The notes under the pieces are model-generated. The model was not told the DNA's origin. It was given only the letters and a program-made list of their open reading frames with translations, and searched no databases. From assembly GCF_943734655.1 (NCBI RefSeq), contig NC_071353.1, positions 81,064,409-81,128,408 on the forward strand: a DNA stretch of 64,000 bases. Direction: 5' to 3'. The translations under genes and the position numbers were made by a program. Source of the DNA: Sabethes cyaneus (taxonomy: Eukaryota; Arthropoda; Insecta; Diptera; Culicidae). This document shows, one piece after another, positions 10,870-21,320 of the stretch (position 1 is its first letter; every line of letters begins with the position of its first letter).

Positions 10870-12960
10870 GTTTTAGTGATGGTTAGAGACCCCTCCCCCC
10901 ACTAAGAGGGGGGGCTCCCATACAAATGAAACACAAATTTCTGCATAACTCGAGAACTAATTAAGCAAATAGAACCAAATTTGGCATGTGGGTGTTTTCG
11001 GTGACAAGAATTTATTCTAGGGTAATTTGAGACCCCTCCCCTCTTTATAAGGGGAATTATAACTCCTCTCCCCTTTAAGAGGGGGGGTTTCCATACAAAT
11101 TTCCTCATAACTCGAAAACTAATCAAGCAAATGGAACCAAATTTGGCATGTGAAGATTTTCGAGGGCAAGAAAATTTTCTATGTTGAATTAGGACCCCTC
11201 CTCACTTTAAGAGGGGGGCTCCCGTACAAATGAAATACCAATTTCCTCATAACTCGAGAACTAATCAAGCAAATGGAACCAAATTTGGCATGTGTGTGTT
11301 TTTGAAGACAAATTTTTTTTCTATGATGAATTGGGACCCCTCCCCACTTTAAGAGGGGGGGGGGGGGCTCCTATACAAACGAAATACAAATTTCCTTATA
11401 ACTCGAGAGCTAATCCAGCAAATGGAACCAAATTTGGCATGTAGGTGTTTTTGGAGGCAAGAATGTTTTCTATGATGAATAAGAACCTCTCCCCACTTTA
11501 GGAGGGGGGGCTCCTATACAAATGAAATACAAATTTCCTCATAACTCGAGAACTAATCAAGCAAATAGAACCAAATTTGGCATGTGGGTGTTTTCGGTGA
11601 CAAGAATTTATTCTATGGTAAATTGAAACCCCTCCCTCTTTATAAGGAGAACTGTAACTCCTCTCCCCTTTAAGAGGGGGGGCTTCCATACAAATTTCCT
11701 CATAACTCGAGAACTAATCAAGCAAATGGAACCAACTTTGGCATGTGAAGGTTTTCGAGGGCAAGAAAATTTTCTACGGTGAATTAGGACCCCTCCCCAC
11801 TCTAAGAGGGGGGGCTCCTGTACAAATGAAATACAAATTTCCTCCTAACTCGACAACTAATCAAGCAAATAGAACAACATTTGGCATGTGGGTGTTTTTT
11901 TTGGTGACAAGAATTTATTCTATGGTGAATTGAGACCCCTCCCCTCTTTATAAGAGGAATTATAACTCCTATCCCCTTTAAGAGGGGGGACTTCCATACA
12001 AATTTCCTCATAACTCGAGAACTAATCAAGCAAATGCAACCAAATTTGGCATATGAAGGTTTTCGAGAGCAAGAAAATTTTCTATGGTGAATTAGGACCC
12101 CTCCCCACTTTAAGAGGAGGGGCTCCTGTACAAACGAAATACAAATTTCATCATAACTCGAGAACTAATCAAGCGAATTGAACCAAATTTGGCATGTGTG
12201 TGTTTTTGGAGACAATTTTTTTTTCAATGATGAATTGGGACCCCTCCCCACTTTAAGAGGGGGGGTCCTATACAAACGAAATACAAATTTCCTCATAACT
12301 CGAGAACTAATCCAGCAAATAGAACCAAATTTGGCGTGTAGGTGTTTTTGGAGGCAAGATTTTTTTCTGTGATGAATTAGGACCTCTTCCCACATTAGGA
12401 GGGGGGGCTCCAATACAAATGAAATACAAATTTCCCCATAACTCGAGAACTAATCAAGCAAATAGAACCAAATTCGGCATGTGGAGGTTTTTGGAGGCAA
12501 AAATATTTTCTACGGTGAATTAGGATCCTTCCACACTTCAAGAGGGGGGGCTTCTACACAAATGAAATACAAATTTTCTCATAATTCGAGAACTAATCAA
12601 GCAAATGGAACCATATTTGGCATGTGGGTGTTTTTGGAGGCAACCATTTTTCCCATGATGAATTAGGACTTCTTACCTTTTTAGGAGTGGGGGGGGGGCT
12701 CCCATTCAAACGAAATACAAATTTGCTCATAACTTTAGAACTAATCAAGCAAATGGAACCATATTTGGCATGTGAGAGTTTTAGATGGCAGAATTTTTTT
12801 TCTGTGGTGTATTACGACCCCTTTCCCTTTTAAGAGGGTGGGCTCCCATACAAATGAAATACAAATTTCCTTATAATTTGAGTACTAATCAAGCAAATGG
12901 AACCAAATTTAGCATATAGGAGATTTTTGAGTCTTGAATTTATTTTATGATAGTTAGAGA
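10870..12960 (+). repeat. Tandem array of about 145-bp units
   Basis: About 14 units recur at roughly 140-170 bp. Each has ACTCGAGAACTAATCAAGCA, GAACCAAATTTGGCATGTG, a CCCCTCCCC stretch, a short AT spacer, then GAGGGGGGG and ATACAAATGAAATACAAATT. The C-rich and G-rich blocks can pair into a hairpin in every unit. Short open frames in the array arise from unit periodicity and are not genes. Confidence 0.9.
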
Positions 12961-13111
12961 CCTCTCACCCCTGTGGTAGGGGGATATGGACTCTCATACA
13001 AATAAAACAGAAATTTTTGCGAAACTCAAAAACTAATCCAACTCGAGAAATTCGAGACTCTTCCATAAAACATTAATCAATAACAAGACCACAAAAACTA
13101 TCTATAGTAAC

Positions 13112-13185
13112 ACTAGATCATTCAGGACGAGCCGGTCGCGAGTGTTGCCGGTGACCCGCCGTCGGAAGCGCCGCCCACTGGGGGG
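13112..13185 (+). repeat. GC-rich shared module inside Helitron copy 1
   Basis: The block from CTAGATCATTCAGG through GCCGGTGACCCGCCG to GGAAGCGCCG and a G run is far more GC-rich than its surroundings. Its reverse complement recurs in the foldback elements at 25503-25583 and 51864-51943. The same block is in Helitron copy 2 at 55577-55651. Confidence 0.85.
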
Positions 13186-13284
13186 CTTGCAAAACTCGAG
13201 AAGTGACAAAGATCATCCGAGATTCATGATTTATGTACAACACAGGTTAATTTGTGGCAATACGAAGTTTGTCGGATCAGCTAG

Positions 13285-13584
13285 TTGTATATAAAGGTAC
13301 TCACTGCGTAGGCTACCAATTAATATTAAGTATTTAGTTAAGCAATTTAGATATAAGCCAATATTAGCAGCAAAATTAATACTACACTGGATGGTCGCAA
13401 AAGGTTTCGTGCACTAGACTTATCTTCTACGATCGCCTCTGTTATGATGACTCACCAGAATGATGACAGACCTCCTCGTCGTCACTGACAGCTGCCTATA
13501 GCATCGATTTCGTTGCGAGGTTGATCGACTAATCGAGGGGGCTATTTTATAGTGAGATGCGAGGTCAACCAGGGATGGCCAACA
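13285..13584 (-). repeat. BEL/Pao LTR, proximal half
   Basis: On the minus strand the polypurine tract CCCGGGGGGAG is followed at once by TGTTGGCC, the LTR start at 13584. A TATA-like TTTATATACAA lies at the Helitron junction. This is the 3' LTR of the element whose integrase is at 13542-14941. Confidence 0.65.
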
Positions 13585-14941
13585 CTCCCCCCGGGTAAGC
13601 CGAACGCCTGTTCGCCTTGCTCTCTTCCGCGTCGAACGTCCAGAACCGCCAGTTTTGTTACAGGGCGATCGTAGATGCCGCTCGCAGTTCTAACTGTCGC
13701 TGATCGGATTCGACCGTCCTTGCTGGGATGAGTTGCGATGACCTTACCTTTCGGCCAACAGTTCCTGGGTAGGTTGGAGTCTACGATGACCACTACGTCG
13801 TCTAGCGCAATCGGCTTCGTATCGACGAACCATTTCGTCCGTTTTGTGATGTCGGGAAGGTAGTCGGATAACCAGCGCTTCCAAAACTGGTTGGCCAGCG
13901 CTTGGGATGTACGCCAGTTTTGTTTCAGGAGGGCTCCGCTGTCATCCAGAGAAGTAAAGGGTTTCGAACCATCGGACGACCCCACTAGAAAGTCATTCGG
14001 TGTGAGTGCTGGTGACGAATCCTCATCGATGGGCACATGGGTGAGCGGTCGGGAATTAAGTGTAGCTTCCACCTCCGTGAGCATACTCCTCAATATTTCT
14101 TCGGATGGTTTCGTCAGAAGGCAGATGGCCATTAAGTTTTTCTTCACACTTCGAATCAGCCGCTCCCAGCTACCGCCCATGTGGGGAGCCAGAGGCGGGT
14201 TGAAGTGCCAACTCGTCTCAGCGGTTACGAAGTTGCTGCTAATTTGGTCGTAGTCAACTGCATCCTGAAGCTTCTGGAGTTCTCGACTAGCGCCAATGAA
14301 GTTGGTTCCCCGGTCGCTTCTAATCGTTCTTGGAGTACCGCGACGAATGATAAAGCTTCGGAGTGCAATTATGCACGAGTTGGTGCTTAGCGAGTTGACC
14401 AATTCTATGTGAATCGCTCGCACCGTGAGACAGATAACAATCATTCCCCACCTCTTCTCCGTTCTTCGGCCTATTACGATCTCCATAGGCCCGAAGTAGT
14501 CTACGCCCACGTGGGTGAAGGGCTGTGTGTAAGCTGCCAACCTTTCCGCGGGAAGGTCGGCCATAATTGGAGGTTGTGGGACCGTGGATTCGTTTTTGCA
14601 TCTTTGGCAGTATTTTCTGACGGTGGCGTACTGAACGCGAATGCGAGGAATGACGTATCGTTGACGTAGTTCGTTCACGACAGTGTCATGGTTTTGATGA
14701 TTGAATTTTTCGTGGTAGTGGGTAATCAACAGGGTGGTCACAGGGTGTACGGGAAGGATTACCGGTCGTTTTGTTTCTTCGGTAACGTAATCGCAGGCAG
14801 ATATTCTACTACGCATCCGCATTACTCCGCGGTCATCCAGCCAGGGTGATAGCTTGTACAGTTGGCTATTTTTGGGGATGAGCCTATCTGCATCGTTTTG
14901 GTTTTTGGTAAGTCGGACTATCTCGTCGGGGTAGCCTTCTC
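13542..14941 (-). CDS. BEL/Pao integrase, 5'-truncated
   Basis: This is one open frame of over 450 codons. It starts within sequence typical of the BEL RNase H/integrase linker (GYPDEIVRLTKNQ), upstream of the first methionine at 14822. It contains the HHCC zinc domain (HYHEKFNHQNHD to CQRCKNE), the integrase core with VGVDYFGPM, IRSDRGTNFIGA and GGSWERLIRSVKKN, and the C-terminal DUF5641-type domain ending near KLAVLDVRR. Integrase would insert the retroelement cDNA. The frame itself has no stop, but gag, protease and reverse transcriptase are missing because another repeat abuts at 14955. The stop overlaps the LTR start. Confidence 0.88.
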
Positions 14942-14954
14942 GTTGAGTATATAT

Positions 14955-15706
14955 ATATTCGTAGTGTCAAAACCTCTCGTTTGATATTAAAATAATTGAA
15001 ATTAGGTAAATTATCTTGGTTAAAAACATTATAAATTATAGTTAATTTTGGTGTGGTGTATTCAACTGCTCATAACTTTCGAATTAAACGTCCAATCAAA
15101 AAACCATTCAATAGTGATCTATCCGGCTATATTACCTACCAAATGAAACTAATAGCGCCTCAATCGGTTTGGCCATCTCTGAGAAACAGGCGTTCATTTG
15201 TACCTTGTCAAAACAGGTTTTTTAAGGCTAACTTTTAAACTGCTTGTCCATTTTCAATAAAACTTTCGTTTGGTACTAAGATCGTTAAAATTGGTTGCGT
15301 GGTTCCGGAGAAAATCGTGTCACGTAATTTTCACATTTCTGCTTATAACTTTTAAACGAAAAGTCAGACCACGAAACAATTTAATAGTGATATACTAGGC
15401 AATAATACCTTTTAACCAAGAGTAAAAGCGGTCGAATCGCTTCAGCCATCTCCGAGTAACAGGCGATTGAAAATTCGGAGCGAACACACATACACACATA
15501 CACACATACACACATACACACATACACACATACATACACACACACAGACATTGCTCGGTTCGTCGAACCCTATTGATTGTTATATGTGACTCGGCCCTCC
15601 GGGCCTTGGATCTATTTCGTGTTTTTCGACCAATTTCTAAACCTTTGTTATATAGTATAACAAAGGTAAAACATCCAAAATTAGGGTAGGTACTTTGACA
15701 CTACGG
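14955..15706 (-). repeat. Non-autonomous repeat related to copies A-C
   Basis: The ends carry CGTAGTGTCAAA at the left and TTTGACACTACG at the right. Read on the minus strand it has the same order of landmarks as repeats A-C: a palindrome (CTTTGTTATATAGTATAACA), GGCCCGGAGGGCCGAGT, ACATATAACAATC, a TG-type microsatellite and TCGGAGATGGCTG. It appears to be another family in the same group, without a gene. It truncates the BEL fragment. No clear TSD was found. Confidence 0.6.
15486..15546. repeat. (CACATA)n-type microsatellite
   Basis: This is a tandem array of ACACAT with minor changes, inside the 14955-15706 repeat at the position where A-C have (TG)n. Confidence 0.9.
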
Positions 15707-16496
15707 AATAAAACGATCAATTTGGAGTCCTGAAAGCACCGAAAGCTGATGTTTCGGAGTGTGTAATTTGTTGTATTTCTATTTTAATCGTATCTACTAT
15801 CTATGACAACAAAATATAATCCCACAGTAATTCGGAATATCTCCGTCAAAAGTGGGAGAGTTTCACCAATACATTGTTTAGTTGATTGATGCCTCAATCT
15901 AATTCGTAGTAAATGGAGTCAAAAGTCTAATTCCAAGCACCCCAATTTTCGGTATCGGAACTTAAAGGTTAAGCACAATAGTCCCTGTAGCAGGAATCAT
16001 AAAGCTTAGATGTTGTAGGATATTACTTCAACTTTGCACGAATTCGGTAATTTAGAGATGTAAGCTTGTTGAATTGTACAAATCTGCTTACCATTAAAGA
16101 ATGCAACATTATTGAACTTTATTTTTTTGCCCCTTTAAATTTCGAAAAATTTTGCAGGGGGGGGGGGGGGTGACATAAACTTTTTTCCAAATTTGTATAA
16201 GCCTTATTTGAAACCAAATTAAGTAACAATTTGTGAAATGAAAGTTACAAAGAGACTAAGAAGTGTTAAATTAAGAAGTGTATAAAAAATTTTTTTTTTT
16301 TGTTACGAAGTGTTAGATGTTACAAATACTACTGGAAGAGAATTCAAATTTTGTAAAACTATCATATTTACTAAACAAAAAGAAAAGAAATAGAAACATT
16401 ACATACAAACACAATAGAGATCAATTAAAATTGTAAAACATAGACAGCTATTGGAATGATTCCTATTCTATACATCATTCTTTTTAAAAGGGGAGG
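15707..16496. other. AT-rich DNA, mostly unassigned
   Basis: No coding region is seen. A G13 run lies at about 16157-16169 and a T run near 16289-16300. The last 100 bp before 16497 end in AAAAGGGGAGG, a polypurine tract, so this part may be the degraded 3' interior of an LTR element. Confidence 0.4.
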
Positions 16497-17040
16497 TGTG
16501 CTATACACACTCTCCGTGTACTATAAACAGTACACAGTAAACCGCTATTTATTTACGAGTGGTTTACGCCCGCTGCTGTGTGATGCATGTAGCCGCGTTA
16601 TGCTGCATGTGCGTTTATGATGCGGAGTGAACGACGCCACTCGCAGCGATGACGATGTGACTCATCGCTGCTGGTGCGCATTTGCTCCAGCTCCGAACCG
16701 GCACGCGCCACTGGCATCACACAGGCGAGGCGCGGTCCAAAACAAAAACAAAGTACGATTCAGTACAATAGCTGCCAATGTTGATAAACATTGAATATTT
16801 TGGAAGCAATGATATTGAATATTGGTATTTGACCGATTGTGCTAGCTAAGGGATAATCCAGTATAAAAGGGCAAGTTTCAACCAATAAACCGAGCAGTAA
16901 CTTAGATCAGTCCGAGTGGACATTTCATTTTTGATCTGGGATCTGTGCGCAGACACCCCGGACACCAGAAAAAGAAATCCATTCCACTGTTCTTCTAATC
17001 AGCCTGCTAAGTTGTCCGTACGATATTGAATCCTTTTGAT
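16497..17040 (+). repeat. Putative LTR, copia-like
   Basis: A polypurine tract (AAAAGGGGAGG, 16486-16496) is followed directly by TGTGCTATACACAC. Downstream are GTATAAAAGG (about 16861) and CCAATAAACC (about 16881), spaced as promoter and polyadenylation signal of an LTR. No second LTR, TSD or coding region is present, and the right end is not defined, so 17040 is only an estimate. Gypsy origin is an alternative. Confidence 0.5.
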
Positions 17041-17102
17041 TTGGTGTAACGCCACCATAAGAGCGGCTAAGTGAAAAAGTAGATCGGGGCAGACGGATCT
17101 AC

Positions 17103-17290
17103 GACACACTAGCGCCGCACGTTGAGAATATTCTGAACTATTTTCAGTGCCATCTCCGAGATGACAGTCATTTAAACAACTTTCCCGAAGATTGCAACTT
17201 TCTAAATAGTTAGTAGCGTAAGATACAGACTATACAAGAATATTACATATACACTAGCACCACGTAGCGAGAAAATCCTGAACTGCTACC
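17103..17290 (+). repeat. Pair of diverged short direct repeats
   Basis: ACACTAGCGCCGCACG with TTCTGAACTA (about 17105-17140) recurs as ACACTAGCACCACG with TCCTGAACTG (about 17251-17286). The meaning is unknown. They may mark a small MITE or a duplicated target. Confidence 0.5.
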
Positions 17291-17419
17291 GCCTGCCCAC
17301 TAACCTACCTTTCAATGAAGATGATTGTAATATGATTCCAAGATATGCACTTGCGCCTTTTTCACTCTAAGTAGTAATTCCTTATAATCGCTTGGAATGA
17401 AAGGGATACAAGTGCATAA

Positions 17420-17976
17420 CTTAGAAGGAAAGGGGTGTTGCGGCAGAAAGCCGCATTGTAATCCATCGCAGTTAGCGTCTATTGTCCAGCCGAAGCTAGT
17501 CACAAAACGCTATTGTCCGTTCAACTGAACGGTGATGCACAATGGCTATTATTCTGACCATGTAATAAATCTATTTACCGCAAGTATATAAAAGGCGAAT
17601 AATAAATAGCAATAGAGAATACAGACAGTGCACTAGCAACCACCGCTGTTGGCGGATGGTTGCCGTAAGATAAATCTCGCGTTTTATTTTAGTGTGAAGA
17701 CGTCCAGTCCCGTTGGTAATCGGCCCCCCTAACGACGATCCGGAACAAGGGGTGTAAGTGCAAATAACATTTTCAAAAATGTCTTATAAATTCCGAAAAT
17801 CAAAGTGCTTTTCCAAGATTTCAATAGAATTTAATAAAGAAATGTTAACACAACCATAGTGCGTCATTAGTTTTGTATTATTTGACCTGACGAATTTTCT
17901 AGATGATGTTAACTTTGGAGCTGATTTTCTCGAAATTCACTTTTTGTCACTTACACCCCTTTCCTCTATGCCACTC
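17420..17976. repeat. Small repeat with inverted ends, split by a solo LTR
   Basis: If the solo LTR is removed, the left side reads AGGAAAGGGGTGTAAGTG. The same 18 bases occur reverse-complemented at about 17949-17966 (CACTTACACCCCTTTCCT). A diverged copy, GAAAGGGATACAAGTGC, lies at 17399-17415. These may be the ends of a MITE of about 250 bp, although no TSD was resolved. Confidence 0.45.
17436..17747 (+). mobile_element. Solo LTR of a BEL-type retrotransposon
   Basis: This 312 bp LTR begins TGTTGCGGCAG and ends CCGGAACA. It is flanked on both sides by AGGGG (17431-17435 and 17748-17752). It contains TATATAAAAGG (about 17586) and an AATAAA nearby. The TG/CA borders and 5-bp duplication fit LTR retrotransposons. 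The TGTTGCGGC start is similar to BEL LTRs. Recombination between two LTRs would have removed the interior. Confidence 0.8.
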
Positions 17977-18353
17977 AATTATAAAGTATAACTAGCGTTT
18001 CTCGATTGGTCGGTTAGCGAATTGGCGAATTAGCGGTGCCCAACAATGTATGAGAAATTTCCATATAAAACAATTTTTGCCTCGATATAAGACAAACTCC
18101 TTTGACATAATTGATAACGATACCAGGGCCAATTTTCCATTCCAAAAGCGGCCATGAAGAAGTTCATTATTTAAAAATAATCCTAAATATTGTAAAAATT
18201 TAATAGCTCAAAAACTAACAAATAGTTCGAAAACGTAAACACACAACACAGCTAATTTGGCAACTGCTAATGCAAATTTTTTTTGAATAAATCATGTTTC
18301 GATATAAGACAACTTTTTGAAATTATAAATTGTTGTATGTATATGGAATAGGA
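17977..18353. other. Unassigned AT-rich DNA
   Basis: No gene is visible. TCGATATAAGACAA occurs twice (about 18082 and 18299). Confidence 0.4.
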
Positions 18354-18605
18354 TTTTTTTATCTTCGCTGAAAAGATAGAAGGCTACTGTCTTCAGTCAA
18401 ATTTCTTGTAATAATATATTCTAAAATTGTGCAAAACACATCAATGCATTATATTGCAACTGGAGAAAAATAAATTTTTATGTAACTTTTAGGGGAATTA
18501 ATCAAAATTTGAACACCACCGGACGATAGAACTATTAATGTCAAAAAACTCTTCTGAAGGTTTCATAAAACTTTAATGCGCACATTTTTTTTGGGTTTGA
18601 GCCAC
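18354..18605 (+). repeat. Dispersed repeat, copy 2
   Basis: Direct, diverged copy of 1816-2105, with the same order of shared blocks. No terminal repeats or coding sequence. Confidence 0.7.
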
Positions 18606-19034
18606 TCTAATTCACTTTTTATAAGGATGCACCTATATTAGAAGCACCCAATTGATATGATTTTATTTTTTTGGCCTAATTATGGTGCTTTTTGTACAAT
18701 CTGATGTGAGTTTTGCGTGGCAGGTGCGGTTAAAAGGTAAAAAACGCGCAGCGCCTCTAACGGTGACTAGCTGCAGCTGATAGTACGAACCAGGATCATT
18801 TGTAGTATGAACTAAAATCAAAAAACTAAGTTCGTATTTTAATAACCAGACGCAATAAGGCATGTTTTTTCTAGAATATTATGGTTCAATAACGAAAGAA
18901 AATAGTTAAATTGATGCTTTAAGACTGTTTTTAACCGATACTTCATGCACTAAAGTACTTTCACATCGTTTTAAAAGACAGCTTTGATGGTGGCGTTAGA
19001 AGCCGTATTAGCATCTGTTAAAAATTTAACTATT

Positions 19035-19291
19035 TCTCGGGTACTTTTTCATTTCGACGTATCTGCAAATGAGAGATTCTCTTCGTGTCTCCTCTCTTCC
19101 GTTTTTTACGGCGCGACTAATGCATTGAAAAGAAAATTTTCAAAACATTTAGCTAGGTAATGACTCTGGCAACCGATTCATGCAAAGCTGATGTGTCAAA
19201 ATGCATTAGTATCACCGTAAACAGCGGAAGAGAGGAGACACGAAGAGAGTCTCTCATTTGCAGATACGTCAAAATGAAAAAGTACCCGAGA
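19035..19291. repeat. Palindromic element with 92-bp arms
   Basis: Positions 19035-19126 are nearly the reverse complement of 19200-19291, around a loop of about 73 bp. The arms start TCTCGGGTACTTTTTCATTT and include GAGAGGAGACACGAAGAGA. It could be a foldback MITE. It abuts the L1-like ORF1 relic at its right side. Confidence 0.8.
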
Positions 19292-19324
19292 TTTGAGCTA
19301 GTTGTAGTAATTTTTAAGGCAAAT

Positions 19325-19925
19325 AATGAAAGTCACGGATCGAAAAACCTTCAGCCTTGCACCGGAAACATTTGTTCTTGAGACCATCGTAGAATATTAC
19401 GGCACGGAAGTGGCTGATGTATAAATGTGGCGGAATTTCCTTTGCGACCTCCATGTGAACGCCGCGTACTCCAGTGAATATGGTGACACCATGTTCTGCT
19501 GCAAACCGTTCTCTTACTTATTGGCGGATGGTGCCAAATTGTCCTAGCACGTGTGCGATTTCTTTGTCCTCAATCTCAGGAGGAAGACTGAAGATTCTTA
19601 CGTATCTGAAGATCCGGCTTGCTATTTCTAGACTCACCTTCGTAACAGTGCCGTCATCATAGCGAAAATTGTAAGTTTCGTCTAGATTTTTGATAAAATC
19701 GGCGAATTTCGACTCCTCAGTGAATTTGAGGTAGAACTGGTTTTCGTTTTCGTCTTTGTAGACTGAGTGCAAGTTTACCGGGGAAATTTTTAACACGTTG
19801 AGAGTAAACTTCAATACTTCCAGGTGAGCGGGGGTCTTACTTCCAGCCGGGTACACAAGTTTCACCGTATTTTTCCGTACTCGAGATTCCATTTTAATCT
19901 TTTGTGACCAAAAGATTCCAAACAA
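19325..19925 (-). pseudogene. L1-like LINE ORF1 fragment
   Basis: The N-terminal 125 residues are open, from MESRVRKNTVKLVYPAG to FRYVRIFSLPPEIEDKEIAH. An in-frame TAA after GTIRQ is followed in the same frame by VRERFAAEHGV, VRGVHMEV and NKCFRCKAEG. The order and motifs match the intact ORF1 at 43595-44818, with RYVRLFNLPPEVDDRDIA, LVRERYGEE and NKCFLC. The relic ends at the first half of the CCHC knuckle. It is a distinct, older member of the same LINE group, with no ORF2 beside it. Confidence 0.75.
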
Positions 19926-21029
19926 AAGCTATTGTTACAGCACAATAAGTGCTGCAGTGACTATTGTCACACACTAGATAACACTTGGAGATACTCTTAT
20001 ATTCGACTGTATCGGTCGACGACTCGTACAAGAATGACACGTTCGTCAATACAATACAGATTTTCGATAAAAGCAATTAGGCATTGATAATTTTTTTTGC
20101 ATTTTGCTTTACGCAAGTGAATGGTATTGTTGCACAGTTGACATTGTGTCACCTCTGCTGCTAGCCATCTCACATGCTTGAAGGCATGAGAATCTAGGAA
20201 TTGTTTGTTTGACTTTTCGTTCACTCAACTTTCGTATTCTGCTAAGACGCTCAAAAACAAACTTTAGTTGTATTATATACTGTTTATGTGCTTTCACAAC
20301 AGCGTAACGTTACTTTAGATTAAACCAGAATAATTTTTCTTTGTTTTGTTATTTGCTTATTGCTAGGAAATTTTATTTTGTTCATGATTTTACTTGAAAA
20401 TTGCGAATTGTTTGTTTCAAAATGCTATATCTCGAGAACGGGACGGAACACTCGTGGTTTTGAGTGATTCTTATGTAAAAAAAGTCAGAGGAACACGATG
20501 GTGTTGAAATTTTTGAGATCAAATTGTACTCATTGAGAGGAAAATACAGATTTAGTTTTCAGATCGCAAATAAAAGTATTTGGCAGCGCTGCCGTGAAAA
20601 ACTAATATTTTTTTCCGATTCCTCAGATGATTTTCCATGAAAATGTAGAAAAGAGTTTTTTTCTAAATTGAATATTTACGAAGATATACGCAAAAGAAAA
20701 TAAGCGAATTTGACGAAAATGATGCTTTTTCTAATAAAGGAGGGGTTCCCAAAAATCGAGGGAAAGTCCAATCGGCACCAAACTTGGGATTTTTGCCTCT
20801 TGACCCAAAACGAACAATCTGGCCGAGTTTTGTGAAAATCCGAGAAGGTCGATTACAAGTTTGTACTTTTTCTCGGTCACTTGACGTGGAATGACCCATA
20901 CTGCAAATGTGATGCATAGAAGTGTTGCAAGTATCCCCAAATGACGGTATGGATTTTTCTCCGATTTTGAGCTTCCGTGCGACTACGTATATTCGTTATG
21001 TGTCAAGCCAGGCTGTCCTACCCTCGGTG
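19926..21029. other. Unassigned DNA
   Basis: It may include the 5' leader of the L1-like relic close to 19926. Short frames on the minus strand (for example 20663-20940) have no recognisable motif. I see nothing else. Confidence 0.4.
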
Positions 21030-21320
21030 CACCTCAACCAAGCGAAATTCGAAAATGTTATGTATAAGGCATTTATTGAGTAAATTAATATCCATAAGAT
21101 GGACGAACTAAGTATTGCTCTATCTTAAGTATTTACAGCGCACTTCCAGATCACACTGGGTGTGCACCTAGAGTGCTCTCTGTGCACCCCCGGTGTGAAC
21201 TTGAAGTGCACCGTAGATATTTAAGATAGAGCAATACTCAATTCAGCAATCTTATGGGTAATAATTTACTCGATAAATGCCCCATACATAACATTTTCGA
21301 ATTTGGCTTTGTTGAGGTGT
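21030..21320. repeat. Palindromic element with 114-bp arms
   Basis: Arms 21030-21143 and 21206-21320 are imperfect reverse complements that share TTCGAAAATGTTATGTAT and GTATTGCTCTATCTTAA. The loop holds several GTGCACC/GGTGTG motifs that can pair further. It is a non-coding foldback-type element. Confidence 0.8.

Larger units (their letters stand above)
10754..13284 (+). mobile_element. Helitron-like element, copy 1
   Basis: The element begins TCTATACCTATA, ends CAGCTAG, and sits between A and T. These are the hallmarks of Helitron insertion (TC at the start, CTRR at the end, AT target, no duplication). Copy 2 at 53649-55750 has the same ends, and its empty site can be read (see there). A CTGT microsatellite follows the 5' end, then about 14 tandem units. 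No Rep/helicase gene is present, so it is non-autonomous. No clear hairpin lies directly before CTAG. Confidence 0.8.

Noticed and set aside
10902..12833. Short frames in the Helitron array (for example 11802-12029), also at 53825-55299
   Set aside because: The same peptide recurs with unit periodicity on both strands; this is repeat structure, not coding selection.
10870..12960. CRISPR-like array
   Set aside because: Units of about 145 bp are repeated in full without unique spacers, lie inside a Helitron, and the genome is eukaryotic.
13891..14669. Plus- and minus-strand frames overlapping the BEL integrase
   Set aside because: Shadows of the long minus-strand integrase frame, which has clear motifs.
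14955..15706. A Tc1-type element with TA duplication
   Set aside because: The ends pair for only about 12 bp and no consistent TSD could be found.
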